A stretch of DNA of 37,701 bases from an uncultured Bacilli bacterium (lineage in GTDB: Bacteria > Bacillota_I > Bacilli_A > RF39 > UBA660). Made by a program: the position numbers and the translations under genes. Shown here piece after piece: positions 1 through 8,409 of the stretch (the stretch's first letter is position 1; each line of letters opens with the position of its first letter). A model generated the notes under the pieces. That model ran no database searches. It saw nothing but the letters and a program-made list of their open reading frames with translations, and was not told the DNA's origin. The stretch is from assembly GCA_947628485.1 (NCBI GenBank), contig CANRAA010000007.1, forward strand, positions 1 to 37,701. The letters are read 5' to 3'.

Positions 1-58
1 TTGCTTTCTTTTTTTCGCTTTTTTAGGTTAATTTAATTTTTAAATTCTTGGTGGTTAG

Positions 59-1735
59 AAATTTAAAATTAACAATTTAGATCAAGTATGTATAACAGAG
101 ACAGATGATATAAACACATGTAATGGTAAATGGCAAAACATAACAGAAAACAATCAATATAGTTATACATTCCCAGATGGAACAGAAGGTGTAAAAGTAA
201 TATTTGGGTTTGTAAAAGATAGATATGGAAATAAATCGTTATCAATTAGTGATGTAATAACCTATGATGTAACACCACCAACAGTGTCATACAGTGTACC
301 AAGTGGAACATATAATGCTAACCAAACAGTAACAGTAACACCAAGTGATGCAGTATCAGGAGTAGGGGTATGGGCAGTACATACATATAATGCAGGAGCA
401 TTAAATTATAGTAATCAAGATTGGACAAAATCAAATAGTAATTTAACGGGATATCCAAGCTATGATGTAACATTAACAGAGGGGATATGGACAATATATT
501 CTAGTGTTTATGATAATGCAAGTAATATAATAGTACAAGAACCAAATAATGGAGATGGCTGGCATTATGAAACATACACGATAGATACAACGCCACCGAC
601 AGTATGGTATAGTTTATCAGAAGGGACATATACAGGAACTCAAACCTTAACCATAATACCAAATGATAACTTAACCGGAGTAGGAGTATGGGCAGTACAT
701 GTATATAAAGATGGAGTAAAGATAGAAGAACAATCAAATAATTATTTAACAGGACAACCTAATTTTACAGTAACCTTAACAGAAGGGAGTACATGGACGA
801 TATATGCTACTGTTTATGATAATGCAGGAAACTTAATAAATCAACAACCGAACAATGGAACATGGTTCTATCAAAACTATATAATACAATCAAATGGAGG
901 AGAAAACTTAAAAACATTACAATCAACAACAAGTACACAATACTTAAGAGAAGCATATTCAGGAGATGAATTGCTTCGATACATAGGAGAATATTCCGAG
1001 ATAACAAATAATTACATTTGTTTTGGAACAAGCGATGTAAATGCTTGTACAAGTAATCCAGATACATATATGTACAGAATAATAGGAATTCAAAAAAGTG
1101 ATAATGATACATTAGGATTAAAAATGAATCAATTAAAGATAATCAAAGCCACTCCAATAAAAAATGATGATGGTAAGGTAAGTGAAGGGGCGTGGTCAGC
1201 AGATGGCAATATTAATTGGGATCATGATAGAAATTCAGTAAGAACATATTTAAACACAACATTCTTAAGTACAATTGATGGAACATGGCAAACAATAATA
1301 AGCAATCCAAAATGGTATATGGGAGATAATGGTGAACTTGCAGCCACAGCAACAGGGATGATGTCAAACGAAAAAACAGCAACAACAAATGCATCATATA
1401 AGATAGGCTTAATGTATGCCAGTGATTATTATTACTCATGGGAATACCCAAGTAGTTGGTCTTCTGAAGACGTAAATACAAATAGTTGGTTACATATAGC
1501 CCACGGAACAAGTAGTAGTCCAACATATCCGAGTCGTGCCGAATGGACGATGGCTAGGTTCGGCAAATACAGTATCCACGGTTACTATGCGTGGGCGGTG
1601 TTTAATAGGGGCTTCGAGAGTAGGGAGCCCGTGGACAACGCGGGGGCGTTACGCCCGGTATTCTATCTATCGTCCAATATAAAGATATCGGGTAATGGAA
1701 TAGAAACTAGTCCATTCATAATAACTTTTACGTAG
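59..1735 (+). CDS. DGR target surface protein 1, Ig-like repeats plus variable C-terminal domain (5'-partial)
   Basis: The frame is open from 59, just after a TAG at 56-58, with no convincing start or ribosome site. GTG 284 lies inside an Ig-like repeat and is not a natural start, so the gene is 5'-truncated here, either broken or cut by an assembly edge; bases 1-58 have stops in all three forward frames. Two Ig-like repeats of about 100 residues are visible, each opening with DxTPPTV and containing GVGVWAVH and TIYxxVYDNAxN. They are followed by a domain of about 270 residues shared with the protein at 20798-22006 (YMYRIIGIQ, LKIIKATP, LMYASDYY, EWTM, RPVFYLSSNIK, SPFIITFT). That shared domain ends in the variable segment VR1. 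A C-type-lectin/FGE-like fold is usual for DGR targets and is inferred here. Probably extracellular; a signal peptide would lie outside the window. Confidence 0.75.
   Translation, partial: KFKINNLDQVCITETDDINTCNGKWQNITENNQYSYTFPDGTEGVKVIFGFVKDRYGNKSLSISDVITYDVTPPTVSYSVPSGTYNANQTVTVTPSDAVSGVGVWAVHTYNAGALNYSNQDWTKSNSNLTGYPSYDVTLTEGIWTIYSSVYDNASNIIVQEPNNGDGWHYETYTIDTTPPTVWYSLSEGTYTGTQTLTIIPNDNLTGVGVWAVHVYKDGVKIEEQSNNYLTGQPNFTVTLTEGSTWTIYATVYDNAGNLINQQPNNGTWFYQNYIIQSNGGENLKTLQSTTSTQYLREAYSGDELLRYIGEYSEITNNYICFGTSDVNACTSNPDTYMYRIIGIQKSDNDTLGLKMNQLKIIKATPIKNDDGKVSEGAWSADGNINWDHDRNSVRTYLNTTFLSTIDGTWQTIISNPKWYMGDNGELAATATGMMSNEKTATTNASYKIGLMYASDYYYSWEYPSSWSSEDVNTNSWLHIAHGTSSSPTYPSRAEWTMARFGKYSIHGYYAWAVFNRGFESREPVDNAGALRPVFYLSSNIKISGNGIETSPFIITFT
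1556..1666 (+). repeat. Variable repeat VR1 (putative DGR target segment)
   Basis: This stretch of 37 codons is strongly GC-rich in an AT-rich gene. It sits in the same position as VR2 in the homologous protein, between EWTM and RPVFYLSS. The scaffold residues R-x-G, AW-x-V and RPVFY are shared while the residues between them differ. It does not match the TR at 22190-22297 by adenine changes only: for example the codon after GCG TGG is AAT in the TR and GCG here, a T-to-G change, and the 3' end reads TTA CGC CCG instead of GTT CGC CCA. Its template is therefore not visible in this window. Confidence 0.6.
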
Positions 1736-1829
1736 CGATATAATATATCGCCCAATCTGGCAATATAGCAATAGTCTAGAAGTGTGCCGGTAGAACAAGT
1801 AGTCTGTTGTGTAAATCTATAATACCGGC
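1735..1829 (+). other. Inverted repeats downstream of VR1
   Basis: A near-perfect palindrome, GCGATATAATATATCGC (1735-1751), begins on the last base of the stop codon. A second inverted repeat pairs GCCGGTA (1786-1792) with TACCGGC (1823-1829). A similar palindrome follows the VR2 gene (22003-22017). Hairpins 3' of the VR help target recognition in the Bordetella phage DGR. Here the first hairpin is about 70 nt beyond the VR end, so that role is only a possibility. Confidence 0.5.
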
Positions 1830-1871
1830 CGAGGTTCGCCATAAGGTATAATTATTATAATGTTAAAGTAG

Positions 1872-1921
1872 AAACTGATAAAAATGTCAAAGTTAAAAGT
1901 TGATAGTTTTATCAGTTTTTT
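1872..1921 (+). terminator. Rho-independent terminator of target gene 1
   Basis: AAACTGATAAAA (1872-1883) pairs perfectly over 12 bp with TTTTATCAGTTT (1907-1918), followed by further T residues. It lies downstream of the target gene. From here to about 2050 I see only AT-rich sequence without a gene. Confidence 0.7.
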
Positions 1922-2050
1922 GATATACTTTGATTAATTCCATAATAAGGAAAAAGTAGGCAAAATATAAATGTTAAAATAAATATTAATAAAAAAATTG
2001 ACTAATTATTGTCATATAAAAATAAAATATGTGTAATATTAAGGCTTTTT

Positions 2051-2059
2051 TGGTATAAT
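2051..2059 (+). promoter_or_regulatory. Extended -10 promoter
   Basis: TGG followed by TATAAT (2054-2059) is an extended -10 element. The -35 position shows no good hexamer. It precedes the small membrane-protein gene at 2086. Confidence 0.55.
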
Positions 2060-2085
2060 TTTATTAGAAAGTGTGGAAAATAACT

Positions 2086-2274
2086 ATGGAAGAAAAAAAG
2101 GAAAAAGTTGATAGTGAAAAAAATAAAGTTAAACTAAAAAGCGAAATGTATAATCATGACAATGAACTAATGGAAAGGCGCGAAGACAGTAATGATGCTG
2201 TCATGTGGGGATTTGTTCTTGGATTTATTCTTTTCTTTATTCTTCTTATTTTAATAATTGCTTTTACAGTATAG
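2086..2274 (+). CDS. Small single-pass membrane protein, unknown function
   Basis: A 62-residue protein with a highly charged N-terminal half (Lys/Glu-rich, MEEKKEKVDSEKN) and one C-terminal hydrophobic segment (WGFVLGFILFFILLILIIAF, about residues 41-60), the layout of a tail-anchored protein. An in-frame GTG at 2071 would lie only about 5 nt from the predicted transcript start, so ATG 2086 is preferred, although no strong ribosome site precedes either codon. The next gene starts 12 nt after the stop and its AGGAGG site overlaps the end of this gene, so the two are probably cotranscribed. I recognise no family. Confidence 0.6.
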   Translation: MEEKKEKVDSEKNKVKLKSEMYNHDNELMERREDSNDAVMWGFVLGFILFFILLILIIAFTV

Positions 2275-2285
2275 GAGGAATAATA

Positions 2286-2795
2286 ATGGTTCTAAAGTGC
2301 TTAGAGATATTTTTAGCCCGGATAGTGGATGTAACTCTAGGTACAATTAGAACCGTTTTTTTCGTTAAAGGAAAAACTATTGAACCTTTTATAATTGCTT
2401 TTTTTGAAGTCTTAGTTTGGTATATAGTGGCAAGAGAGGCTATCAATACCGATATGAATATGTGGGTTGTAGCTATATTTTATGCGGCTGGCTATGCCAC
2501 GGGTACTTTTATTGGATCTAAGTTATCCCAAAAATTAATTAAAGAAGTTGTGGGAGTACAAATAGTTTTAAAGAAGGGTTCTGAAAAATTAGTTTCTAAA
2601 TTAAGGAAGATGGGTTATGCAGTATCGGTGATTTTACTTAAAAATGATTATAAAGGTAATGATAAAGATATGTTATATATTCAAATTAGTAATCGAAGAC
2701 TAAAAGAACTAACTGGTATTGTAAATAAATATGATAAAGAGGCCTTTATGGTGGTAAGTGAAACAAAACTTGTGCATAATGGCTTTATTAAATAA
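2286..2795 (+). CDS. UPF0316 / DUF2179 membrane protein (YebE-like)
   Basis: A 169-residue protein preceded by a strong AGGAGG site 6 nt upstream of ATG 2286. The N-terminal half is hydrophobic, with about three membrane segments (LEIFLARIVDVTLGTIRTVF, PFIIAFFEVLVWYIV, MWVVAIFYAAGYATGTFIG). The C-terminal half is a soluble domain of about 80 residues (VVGVQIVLKKGSEKLVSKLRKMGYAVSV) that matches the DUF2179 pattern seen in UPF0316 proteins such as Bacillus YebE. The DUF2179 domain is thought to be a small-ligand or regulatory module, but the function is not established. It lies upstream of the rimP operon, separated by a promoter. Confidence 0.8.
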   Translation: MVLKCLEIFLARIVDVTLGTIRTVFFVKGKTIEPFIIAFFEVLVWYIVAREAINTDMNMWVVAIFYAAGYATGTFIGSKLSQKLIKEVVGVQIVLKKGSEKLVSKLRKMGYAVSVILLKNDYKGNDKDMLYIQISNRRLKELTGIVNKYDKEAFMVVSETKLVHNGFIK

Positions 2796-2803
2796 CTTTT
2801 GGG

Positions 2804-2832
2804 TTGTGTAAAAATAAAAACTTTGGTATAAT
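2804..2832 (+). promoter_or_regulatory. Promoter of the rimP-nusA-infB operon
   Basis: TTGTGT (2804-2809), 17-nt spacer, TATAAT (2827-2832) with TGG just before the -10. A transcript start near 2839 is expected, which places the hairpin at 2849-2867 near the 5' end of the mRNA. Confidence 0.7.
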
Positions 2833-2848
2833 ACAATTGCAGATTTAA

Positions 2849-2875
2849 GTGGGACATAATATCCCGCTTTTATTT
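2849..2875 (+). promoter_or_regulatory. Leader hairpin with T-run, possible attenuator
   Basis: GTGGGA (2849-2854) pairs with TCCCGC (2862-2867) over 6 bp including one T-G pair, with a 7-nt loop, and TTTTATTT follows. It lies between the promoter and rimP, so it could work as a weak attenuator of the operon. This is inferred from shape and position only. Confidence 0.45.
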
Positions 2876-2898
2876 ATAAAAGAGGTGAAGAAGAAAAA

Positions 2899-3141
2899 GT
2901 GTTAGAGGATTTAAGAAAGGCTATAGATAAGGCTTTATCAGAGAAAGAAATTATGGTTAGTGATATCTTTTTAGAGAAAAAAGGTAAATATACTTTTTTA
3001 ACCGTCGAGCTAGATAAAGTTGGGGGAATTGATTTAGACGGGATAGTTATGGCTACCAATATAATAAACCCTATAGTAGATGAATATGATATATGTGATA
3101 ATGAATACATTTTAGATGTAATTAGTAAGGAAAGAGGTTAA
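2899..3141 (+). CDS. rimP: Short RimP-like ribosome maturation factor
   Basis: Eighty residues starting at GTG 2899 with a GAGGTG ribosome site upstream. RimP helps assemble the 30S ribosomal subunit. The identification rests on position, directly before nusA with a 3-nt gap, and on the N-terminal-domain pattern (FLxxKGKYTFLTVELDKVGGIDLDGIVMATNIINPIVDEYD, then YILDVIS). RimP is usually about 150 residues with a C-terminal SH3-like domain. Here the protein stops just after the strand that ends the N-terminal domain, and no frame afterwards supplies the missing part because nusA starts at once. It may be a natural single-domain form in a reduced genome. Confidence 0.75.
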   Translation: MLEDLRKAIDKALSEKEIMVSDIFLEKKGKYTFLTVELDKVGGIDLDGIVMATNIINPIVDEYDICDNEYILDVISKERG

Positions 3142-3144
3142 ATT

Positions 3145-4257
3145 ATGGATAGTAAAGCATTTATTAAAGCATTAGATGCAATAGTTAAAGAAAAAAATAT
3201 TAGTGCTGATGTAGTTTTTGAAGCAATGACTTTAGCATTACAAACAGCTTATAAGAAAAATTTTGATTCGAAGACTAATGTAAGAGTAGATATTAATAGA
3301 GAAACAGGCGATATTAAAGTTTATTCTTATTTAGTTGTTGTACCGGAAATTGATGAAGGGGAAGAAGTAGTTGATGAAGAAGGAAATGTAACGGTAAATC
3401 CTCCTAAAATTAATATTGATGCACAAATTCTTTTAGAAGATGCCTTAAAGATTGATCCGAATGCTAAAATTGGGGATACAATTGAAAAGGAAGTTACGCC
3501 AAAAGATTTTGGAAGAGTGGCAGCTGGAACAGCAAAACAAGTCGTAACTCAAAAAATAAGAGAAGCCGAAAAAGAAAGTATAATTGCCGAATTTGCCGAC
3601 AAAGAATATGAACTTATGCTAGGTTTAGTGGCGATGGAAGACCAAAGAAACTACTATATTGATTTAGGAAGAACAAGAGGTATTTTACCAAAGAGTGAAA
3701 TAATTCCTGGCGAAACTATTAAAATGGGCTCTAATATAAGAGTATATATAACCAAAGTTGAAAATGGCACTAAAGGACCAGTTATTATGGTTTCTCGTAA
3801 ACACTATGGTTTTGTTAAAAGATTATTTGAGTCTTTTATTCCCGAATTACAAAGTGGGGATATCGTTTTATATGGTGTGGCTAGAGATGCGGGTAATCGT
3901 AGTAAAGTTGCGGTTTATTCTACTAATGAAAGGATTGATGCGATTGGTTCTTGTATTGGGGAAAAAGGAAGTCGAATTGCCAGCATTTTAAAAGAACTTA
4001 ATGGGGAAAGAGTGGATTTAGTTTTATATGATGAAGATCCTGCCACTTTTATTGCTAATGCCTTAAGTCCTGCTAAAAATGTTATAGTTAATATTACTAA
4101 TGAAGAGAAAAAGGAAGCCTTAGCCATTGTGACAGATGATAATTTATCTCTTGCGATTGGTAAAAAAGGAAGTAATATTAAACTTGCCAGTAAACTAACT
4201 AAGTATAAATTAGAAATTAAAACTTTATCTCAAATAAATGAGGAAGGAAATAAATAG
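3145..4257 (+). CDS. nusA: Transcription termination/antitermination factor NusA
   Basis: A 370-residue protein, the usual length for a Firmicutes NusA without the extra acidic C-terminal repeats. The N-terminal RNA-polymerase-binding domain includes MDSKAFIKALDAIVKEKNIS and the conserved DFGRVAAGTAKQVV. An S1 domain follows, with RGILPKSEIIPGE and RVYITKVE, then two KH domains with GSRIASILKELNGERVDLV and AIGKKGSNIKLASKLTKYKLEI. NusA binds RNA polymerase and nascent RNA, modulating pausing, termination and rRNA antitermination. It sits between rimP and ylxR in the classical operon. Confidence 0.97.
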   Translation: MDSKAFIKALDAIVKEKNISADVVFEAMTLALQTAYKKNFDSKTNVRVDINRETGDIKVYSYLVVVPEIDEGEEVVDEEGNVTVNPPKINIDAQILLEDALKIDPNAKIGDTIEKEVTPKDFGRVAAGTAKQVVTQKIREAEKESIIAEFADKEYELMLGLVAMEDQRNYYIDLGRTRGILPKSEIIPGETIKMGSNIRVYITKVENGTKGPVIMVSRKHYGFVKRLFESFIPELQSGDIVLYGVARDAGNRSKVAVYSTNERIDAIGSCIGEKGSRIASILKELNGERVDLVLYDEDPATFIANALSPAKNVIVNITNEEKKEALAIVTDDNLSLAIGKKGSNIKLASKLTKYKLEIKTLSQINEEGNK

Positions 4258-4263
4258 AATTAT

Positions 4264-4521
4264 ATGAAAGAGAGAAAAATTCCGATGCGAACCTGCATAG
4301 TCAGTCGGGAAAAATGTGAAAAAAGAGATTTAATTAGAGTAGTTCGCGATAAAGAAGGTAACGTTCATGTTGATTTAACAGGCAAAATGAATGGAAGAGG
4401 TGCTTATCTAAAAAAAGATAAAGATATATTTTTAAAAGCGAAGAATAGTAAAATTTTAGATAAAGTGCTAGAAGTAGAAGTTAATGATGAAATATATGAA
4501 GAATTAAATAATTTATTATAA
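4264..4521 (+). CDS. rnpM: YlxR family RNA-binding protein (RnpM)
   Basis: An 85-residue protein with the family hallmarks PMRTCIVSREKCEKRDLIRVVR near the N-terminus and GRGAYL in the middle. In Bacillus subtilis YlxR has been described as an RNase P modulator (RnpM). It starts 6 nt after nusA and is followed by infB. The L7Ae-like ylxQ gene that normally lies between ylxR and infB is absent here. Confidence 0.9.
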   Translation: MKERKIPMRTCIVSREKCEKRDLIRVVRDKEGNVHVDLTGKMNGRGAYLKKDKDIFLKAKNSKILDKVLEVEVNDEIYEELNNLL

Positions 4522-4537
4522 GAAAGGAGAATAAAAA

Positions 4538-6646
4538 ATGACGGTTAAAGAATATGCTAAAGATTTAAATTTATCCGTAGCGGAAGTCTTAAAGAAATGT
4601 ACAGAACTAGGTATCAAAGCGACCAGTGGAGATGATTTTCTTGATGATGATTCCATAGTTATTTTAGATAGTGTTTTAAATCTAATTAGTACAGATGATG
4701 AAATTACTTATGAAGAAGATGAACTGGTTGATAATATCGTAGAAGACATCATGGAAAGCAAAAATATTATGGAAAGTGATTCTTCTAAGAAACAAAAACT
4801 AAAGAAAAAAGATAGTTCGGATGAAAACAAAGATAACTATAATACTTTAAAGAAAGAAATGTATAAGCATAAAGAAAAATTAATGAGTAATGAAGAAGTT
4901 AATGATAATATTATTCTTTATAAAGAAGGTATGACCGTTAATGATTTAGCTAATAGTTTAAATGTCAGTGGCACGGATATTATTAAAAAATTAATGAGTT
5001 TAGGTTTAATGCTTAATTTAAATCAAGAAATTGATTTTGAAAATGCCGAAATTGTTACTTTAGATTATCATAAAACTTTAAAGAAAGAAGAAACGCAAGA
5101 TTTAGCTAATTTTGAAGAATTTGAAATCATTGATAAAGAAGAAGATTTAGTTAAAAGACCTCCAATTGTGACGATTATGGGACATGTTGATCATGGTAAA
5201 ACAACGCTTTTAGACTATATTAGACATTCTCATGTTGTTGATAAAGAATTTGGGGGAATTACCCAACATATTGGAGCTTATCAAATTAATCATAATGGTA
5301 ATTTAATTACATTCATTGATACTCCAGGCCATGCAGCATTTACCGAAATGCGAGCAAGAGGAGCTAGTGTAACGGACATTGTTATTATTATTGTGGCTGC
5401 TGATGATGGCGTTATGCCCCAAACAGAAGAAGCAATTGACCATGCCAAAAGTGCGGGCGTTCCAATCATTGTGGCCGTTAATAAAATTGATAAACCAGAT
5501 GCTAATGTCGAAAGAATTTTAACCGAAATGACCGAAAGAGGTATTACTCCGGAGGCTTGGGGTGGAGATACACCATTTATAAATATTTCCGCGAAGACTG
5601 GTGAAGGAGTACCACTTTTATTAGAAACCATTGAAACAATTGCTGAAATTAACGATTACAAAGCGAATCCTAATCGTTATGCTAGTGGTTCCGTTATTGA
5701 ATCTAGACTTGATAAAAATGTTGGGGGTATTGCCTCATTCATTATTCAAAATGGTACTTTAAGAATTGGCGACCCAATAGTTGTTGGAGAATTCTTTGGT
5801 AAAGTTAGAACCATGAAAAATGATTTAGGAGAAAACATTGCCCAAGCCGGACCTTCAACTCCGGTCGAGGTTACGGGTATTTCCGATAATCCATCCGCTG
5901 GTGATAAATTCATGGCTTTTGAAACCGAAGCTAAAGCCAAAGAAATTGCGAATAAAAGAAAGAATTTAAATGCTTCTAAATATAAAAAAGATATTGTTTC
6001 TTTAGATGATTTATTTAAACAAATTGAAGGTGGTCAAAAAGAAGTCAATATTATTTTAAAAGCCGATGTCAGAGGTAGTGAAGAAGCTGTTAAAGGCGCT
6101 TTAGAAAAAATTAAAGTTGGCGATGTTGCTATTAAAATTATTAGAAGTGGTATTGGGACGATTACCGAAAGTGATGTCGTTCTAGCTAATGCCTCTAATG
6201 CCATTATTATTGGTTTTAATGTCGTACCAAGTAATATTACGAAAGAAATTGCTAAAGAATATAATGTTGACATTCGCCTTTACACTATTATTTACAAATT
6301 GGTTGAAGAAATGGAACAAGCCTTAAATGGTATGTTAGACCCAGAATATGAAGAAAAAATCATTGGCACTGTCGAAATTAGAAAGATATTTAAATATTCT
6401 AAAATTGGTAATATTGCCGGTTGTTACGTAACAGATGGTATAGTTAAGAGTAATGCTAGTGTCCGTCTAGTAAGAGATGGTATTGTTATCTGTACTGATA
6501 AAATTGCTACTTTACAAAGAGGTAAAGAAAGTGTCAAAGAAATGAAAAAAGGTTTTGAGTGTGGAATTACTTTAGAGGCCTATAACGATATTAAAGAAGG
6601 AGATACTTTAGAAGTTTTTGAATTAGTTGAGGTTCAACATGGCTAG
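4538..6646 (+). CDS. infB: Translation initiation factor IF-2
   Basis: A 702-residue GTPase that delivers initiator fMet-tRNA to the 30S subunit. Two short IF2-N modules ([21 protein letters not shown] and [21 protein letters not shown]) are linked by a charged, Lys-rich stretch. The G domain has GHVDHGKT near residue 215, DTPGH near 261 and NKID near 315. Domains II to IV follow ([44 protein letters not shown]). A good AGAAAGGAG site precedes ATG 4538. The last 8 nt overlap rbfA. Confidence 0.98.
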   Translation: MTVKEYAKDLNLSVAEVLKKCTELGIKATSGDDFLDDDSIVILDSVLNLISTDDEITYEEDELVDNIVEDIMESKNIMESDSSKKQKLKKKDSSDENKDNYNTLKKEMYKHKEKLMSNEEVNDNIILYKEGMTVNDLANSLNVSGTDIIKKLMSLGLMLNLNQEIDFENAEIVTLDYHKTLKKEETQDLANFEEFEIIDKEEDLVKRPPIVTIMGHVDHGKTTLLDYIRHSHVVDKEFGGITQHIGAYQINHNGNLITFIDTPGHAAFTEMRARGASVTDIVIIIVAADDGVMPQTEEAIDHAKSAGVPIIVAVNKIDKPDANVERILTEMTERGITPEAWGGDTPFINISAKTGEGVPLLLETIETIAEINDYKANPNRYASGSVIESRLDKNVGGIASFIIQNGTLRIGDPIVVGEFFGKVRTMKNDLGENIAQAGPSTPVEVTGISDNPSAGDKFMAFETEAKAKEIANKRKNLNASKYKKDIVSLDDLFKQIEGGQKEVNIILKADVRGSEEAVKGALEKIKVGDVAIKIIRSGIGTITESDVVLANASNAIIIGFNVVPSNITKEIAKEYNVDIRLYTIIYKLVEEMEQALNGMLDPEYEEKIIGTVEIRKIFKYSKIGNIAGCYVTDGIVKSNASVRLVRDGIVICTDKIATLQRGKESVKEMKKGFECGITLEAYNDIKEGDTLEVFELVEVQHG

Positions 6647-6983
6647 TCATAAAATCGAAAGATTAAATTCCGATATTTTAAAATATTTAAGTAATATAAT
6701 CTTAACCGAAACAAGAGATGAGTTATTTAAAACAATAACTTTAACGGCTGTTGATACTTCAAAAGATTTAAGTTATGCTAAAGTTTATTTTACGAGTATT
6801 AGTGAAATACCTCATAAAGATTTAGAAAAAGAAATGAATGAAGCATCTCCTTACTTAAGAGGTTGTTTAGCTAAAGTATTAAATGATGTAAGATGTATAC
6901 CAAGTTTGCATTTTGAATATGATACATCTATTGAATACGCTACGAAAATAGAAAAAATAATTAATAATTTACATCAAAGTTAA
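6639..6983 (+). CDS. rbfA: 30S ribosome-binding factor RbfA
   Basis: A 114-residue protein with the RbfA pattern: HKIERLNSDILKYLSNIIL at the N-terminus, then LTAVDTSKDLSYAKVYFTS and a C-terminal VRCIPSLHFEYDTSIEYATKIEKII. It binds the 16S rRNA helix 1 region during 30S maturation. ATG 6639 overlaps the end of infB by 8 nt and has GAGG at 6629-6632. A TTG at 6627 would be less well placed. The gene upstream of rbfA in Bacillus (ylxP) is missing here. Confidence 0.95.
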   Translation: MASHKIERLNSDILKYLSNIILTETRDELFKTITLTAVDTSKDLSYAKVYFTSISEIPHKDLEKEMNEASPYLRGCLAKVLNDVRCIPSLHFEYDTSIEYATKIEKIINNLHQS

Positions 6984-6991
6984 GGGAGTTT

Positions 6992-7561
6992 ATGAAATTA
7001 AAAAATATAAATTTTAAAATAGTTAAGAATATAACATTAAATAAATGCCAAGAAAAACAAATTTTTAATTTATATCACAAGTTATTTACAACTATCTATG
7101 GTTATGATTTTTATGATGCTTATTTAGAAGTTATCAAAAGCAAAAATTATCTAAAACCTAAAAAAGATGTTTTAGAGGCATCACCTAATTCTTCTAAGTT
7201 AAAAGAAGTCTTAGATCAAATTCAAAATGCTGAAAACATATGGGTTATCGAAGTTTTTAATAAACATAAATTAATTGGTTTAGGAAGAATAGAGTTAACT
7301 AAAGATAGTGTTAGGTTAAAAGAATTAGTTTTAAAAGTTAAAAATAAAGATATCATAAAATCTTTTTGGAAAAAAGCAATCGATTTTTTAATATCTTATT
7401 ATGAAGGTGATTATGCCACAATGTCAGTTGAAGTACCTTTTAGAGAGGTAAAATTATTACTTCTTTTAGATAGATTAGGTTTTAAGGAAGATGCTAACAA
7501 AATAGAACTTGATGATATTACTTATCTTTTATCAAAATCTTTAGAGGTCTCAAATGAATAA
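6992..7561 (+). CDS. GNAT-like acetyltransferase, substrate unknown
   Basis: A 189-residue protein with a strong AAGGGAG site. The central part (NIWVIEVFNKHKLIGLGRIELT, RLKELVLKVKNK, FWKKAIDFLISYY, SVEVPFREVKLLLLLDRLGFKED) follows the strand-helix order of GNAT acetyltransferases, including the final LLxRLGF motif. The acetyl-CoA pyrophosphate loop (Q/R-x-x-G-x-G/A) is not clearly preserved, so the activity is uncertain. It lies between rbfA and truB and overlaps truB by 8 nt, so it is translationally coupled to the operon. Confidence 0.6.
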   Translation: MKLKNINFKIVKNITLNKCQEKQIFNLYHKLFTTIYGYDFYDAYLEVIKSKNYLKPKKDVLEASPNSSKLKEVLDQIQNAENIWVIEVFNKHKLIGLGRIELTKDSVRLKELVLKVKNKDIIKSFWKKAIDFLISYYEGDYATMSVEVPFREVKLLLLLDRLGFKEDANKIELDDITYLLSKSLEVSNE

Positions 7562-8402
7562 AATAATTGTTATTTCTAAAAGTGCTGGTTTAACTAGTCG
7601 GGATGTTGTTAATAAATTAAGTAAAATATTAGGAACTAAAAAAATTGGACACACCGGAACACTAGACCCAATGGCTTCAGGAGTATTAGTCTGTTTGGTA
7701 GGAAAATATACTAAACTTGCTAGTATCATAACTAGTGAAGAAAAAGAATATATAAGTGAAATTAAATTAGGAATGAATACGGATACTTTAGATATTACAG
7801 GTAATATAACTGAAGAAAGAGAAGTTTTCAAAATAAATAAAGATGAAATTATTAAAGTATTTAATTCTTTAATTGGGGAATATAATCAAACTATTCCTTT
7901 ATATTCGGCCGTTCACGTAAATGGCAAAAGATTATATGAATATGCTAGAGAAGGTAAGAAAGTAGAACTTCCTCAAAATAAAGTATTTATCAAAGAATTA
8001 GAACTTTTAGATTATCAAGATAATATAATTAAATTTAGATGTGTAGTTAGTAAAGGAACTTATATAAGAAGTTTAATTCAAACTATTTGTGAGAATTTAA
8101 ATACGATTGGAGTAATGTCAAGTTTAGTAAGAACTAGACAAGGTAAGTTTAAATTAGAAGATGCTTATACATTAGAAGAGATTCAAAATAAGCAATATAA
8201 AAGTTTAAATATTGAAGATGTTTTAGAAGTAACCCTAGTTAATTTAGAAAATAATCGAAATATTTTGCATTTAGTTCTTAATGGTAATAAATTAAACTTA
8301 GATTATAATGGTTATGTTTTATTTAAATTAAATGAAGAAGAAATTGCCTTATATATTTTTAAAAATAATGAGGGAAGATTAATTATTAAAATAAAGGAAT
8401 AA
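7554..8402 (+). CDS. truB: tRNA pseudouridine-55 synthase TruB
   Basis: A 282-residue enzyme that converts U55 in the T-loop of tRNAs to pseudouridine. The catalytic motif GHTGTLDPMASGVL contains the nucleophile Asp38. Further hallmarks are PLYSAVHVNGKRLYEYAREGK and SKGTYIRSL. ATG 7554 lies within the end of the preceding gene. The convergent TA pair follows after only 7 nt. In Bacillus truB is followed by the riboflavin kinase gene and rpsO; here a toxin-antitoxin-like module takes that place. Confidence 0.97.
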   Translation: MNKIIVISKSAGLTSRDVVNKLSKILGTKKIGHTGTLDPMASGVLVCLVGKYTKLASIITSEEKEYISEIKLGMNTDTLDITGNITEEREVFKINKDEIIKVFNSLIGEYNQTIPLYSAVHVNGKRLYEYAREGKKVELPQNKVFIKELELLDYQDNIIKFRCVVSKGTYIRSLIQTICENLNTIGVMSSLVRTRQGKFKLEDAYTLEEIQNKQYKSLNIEDVLEVTLVNLENNRNILHLVLNGNKLNLDYNGYVLFKLNEEEIALYIFKNNEGRLIIKIKE

Positions 8403-8409
8403 AAATTGG

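Noticed and set aside
284-286. GTG as the real start of target gene 1
   Set aside because: It falls inside the first strand of an Ig-like repeat (TPPTVSYS), has no ribosome site, and coding pattern continues upstream.
5290-5631. Minus-strand frames inside infB, pnp and the surface genes
   Set aside because: They mirror well-supported genes and show no ribosome sites or recognisable domains.
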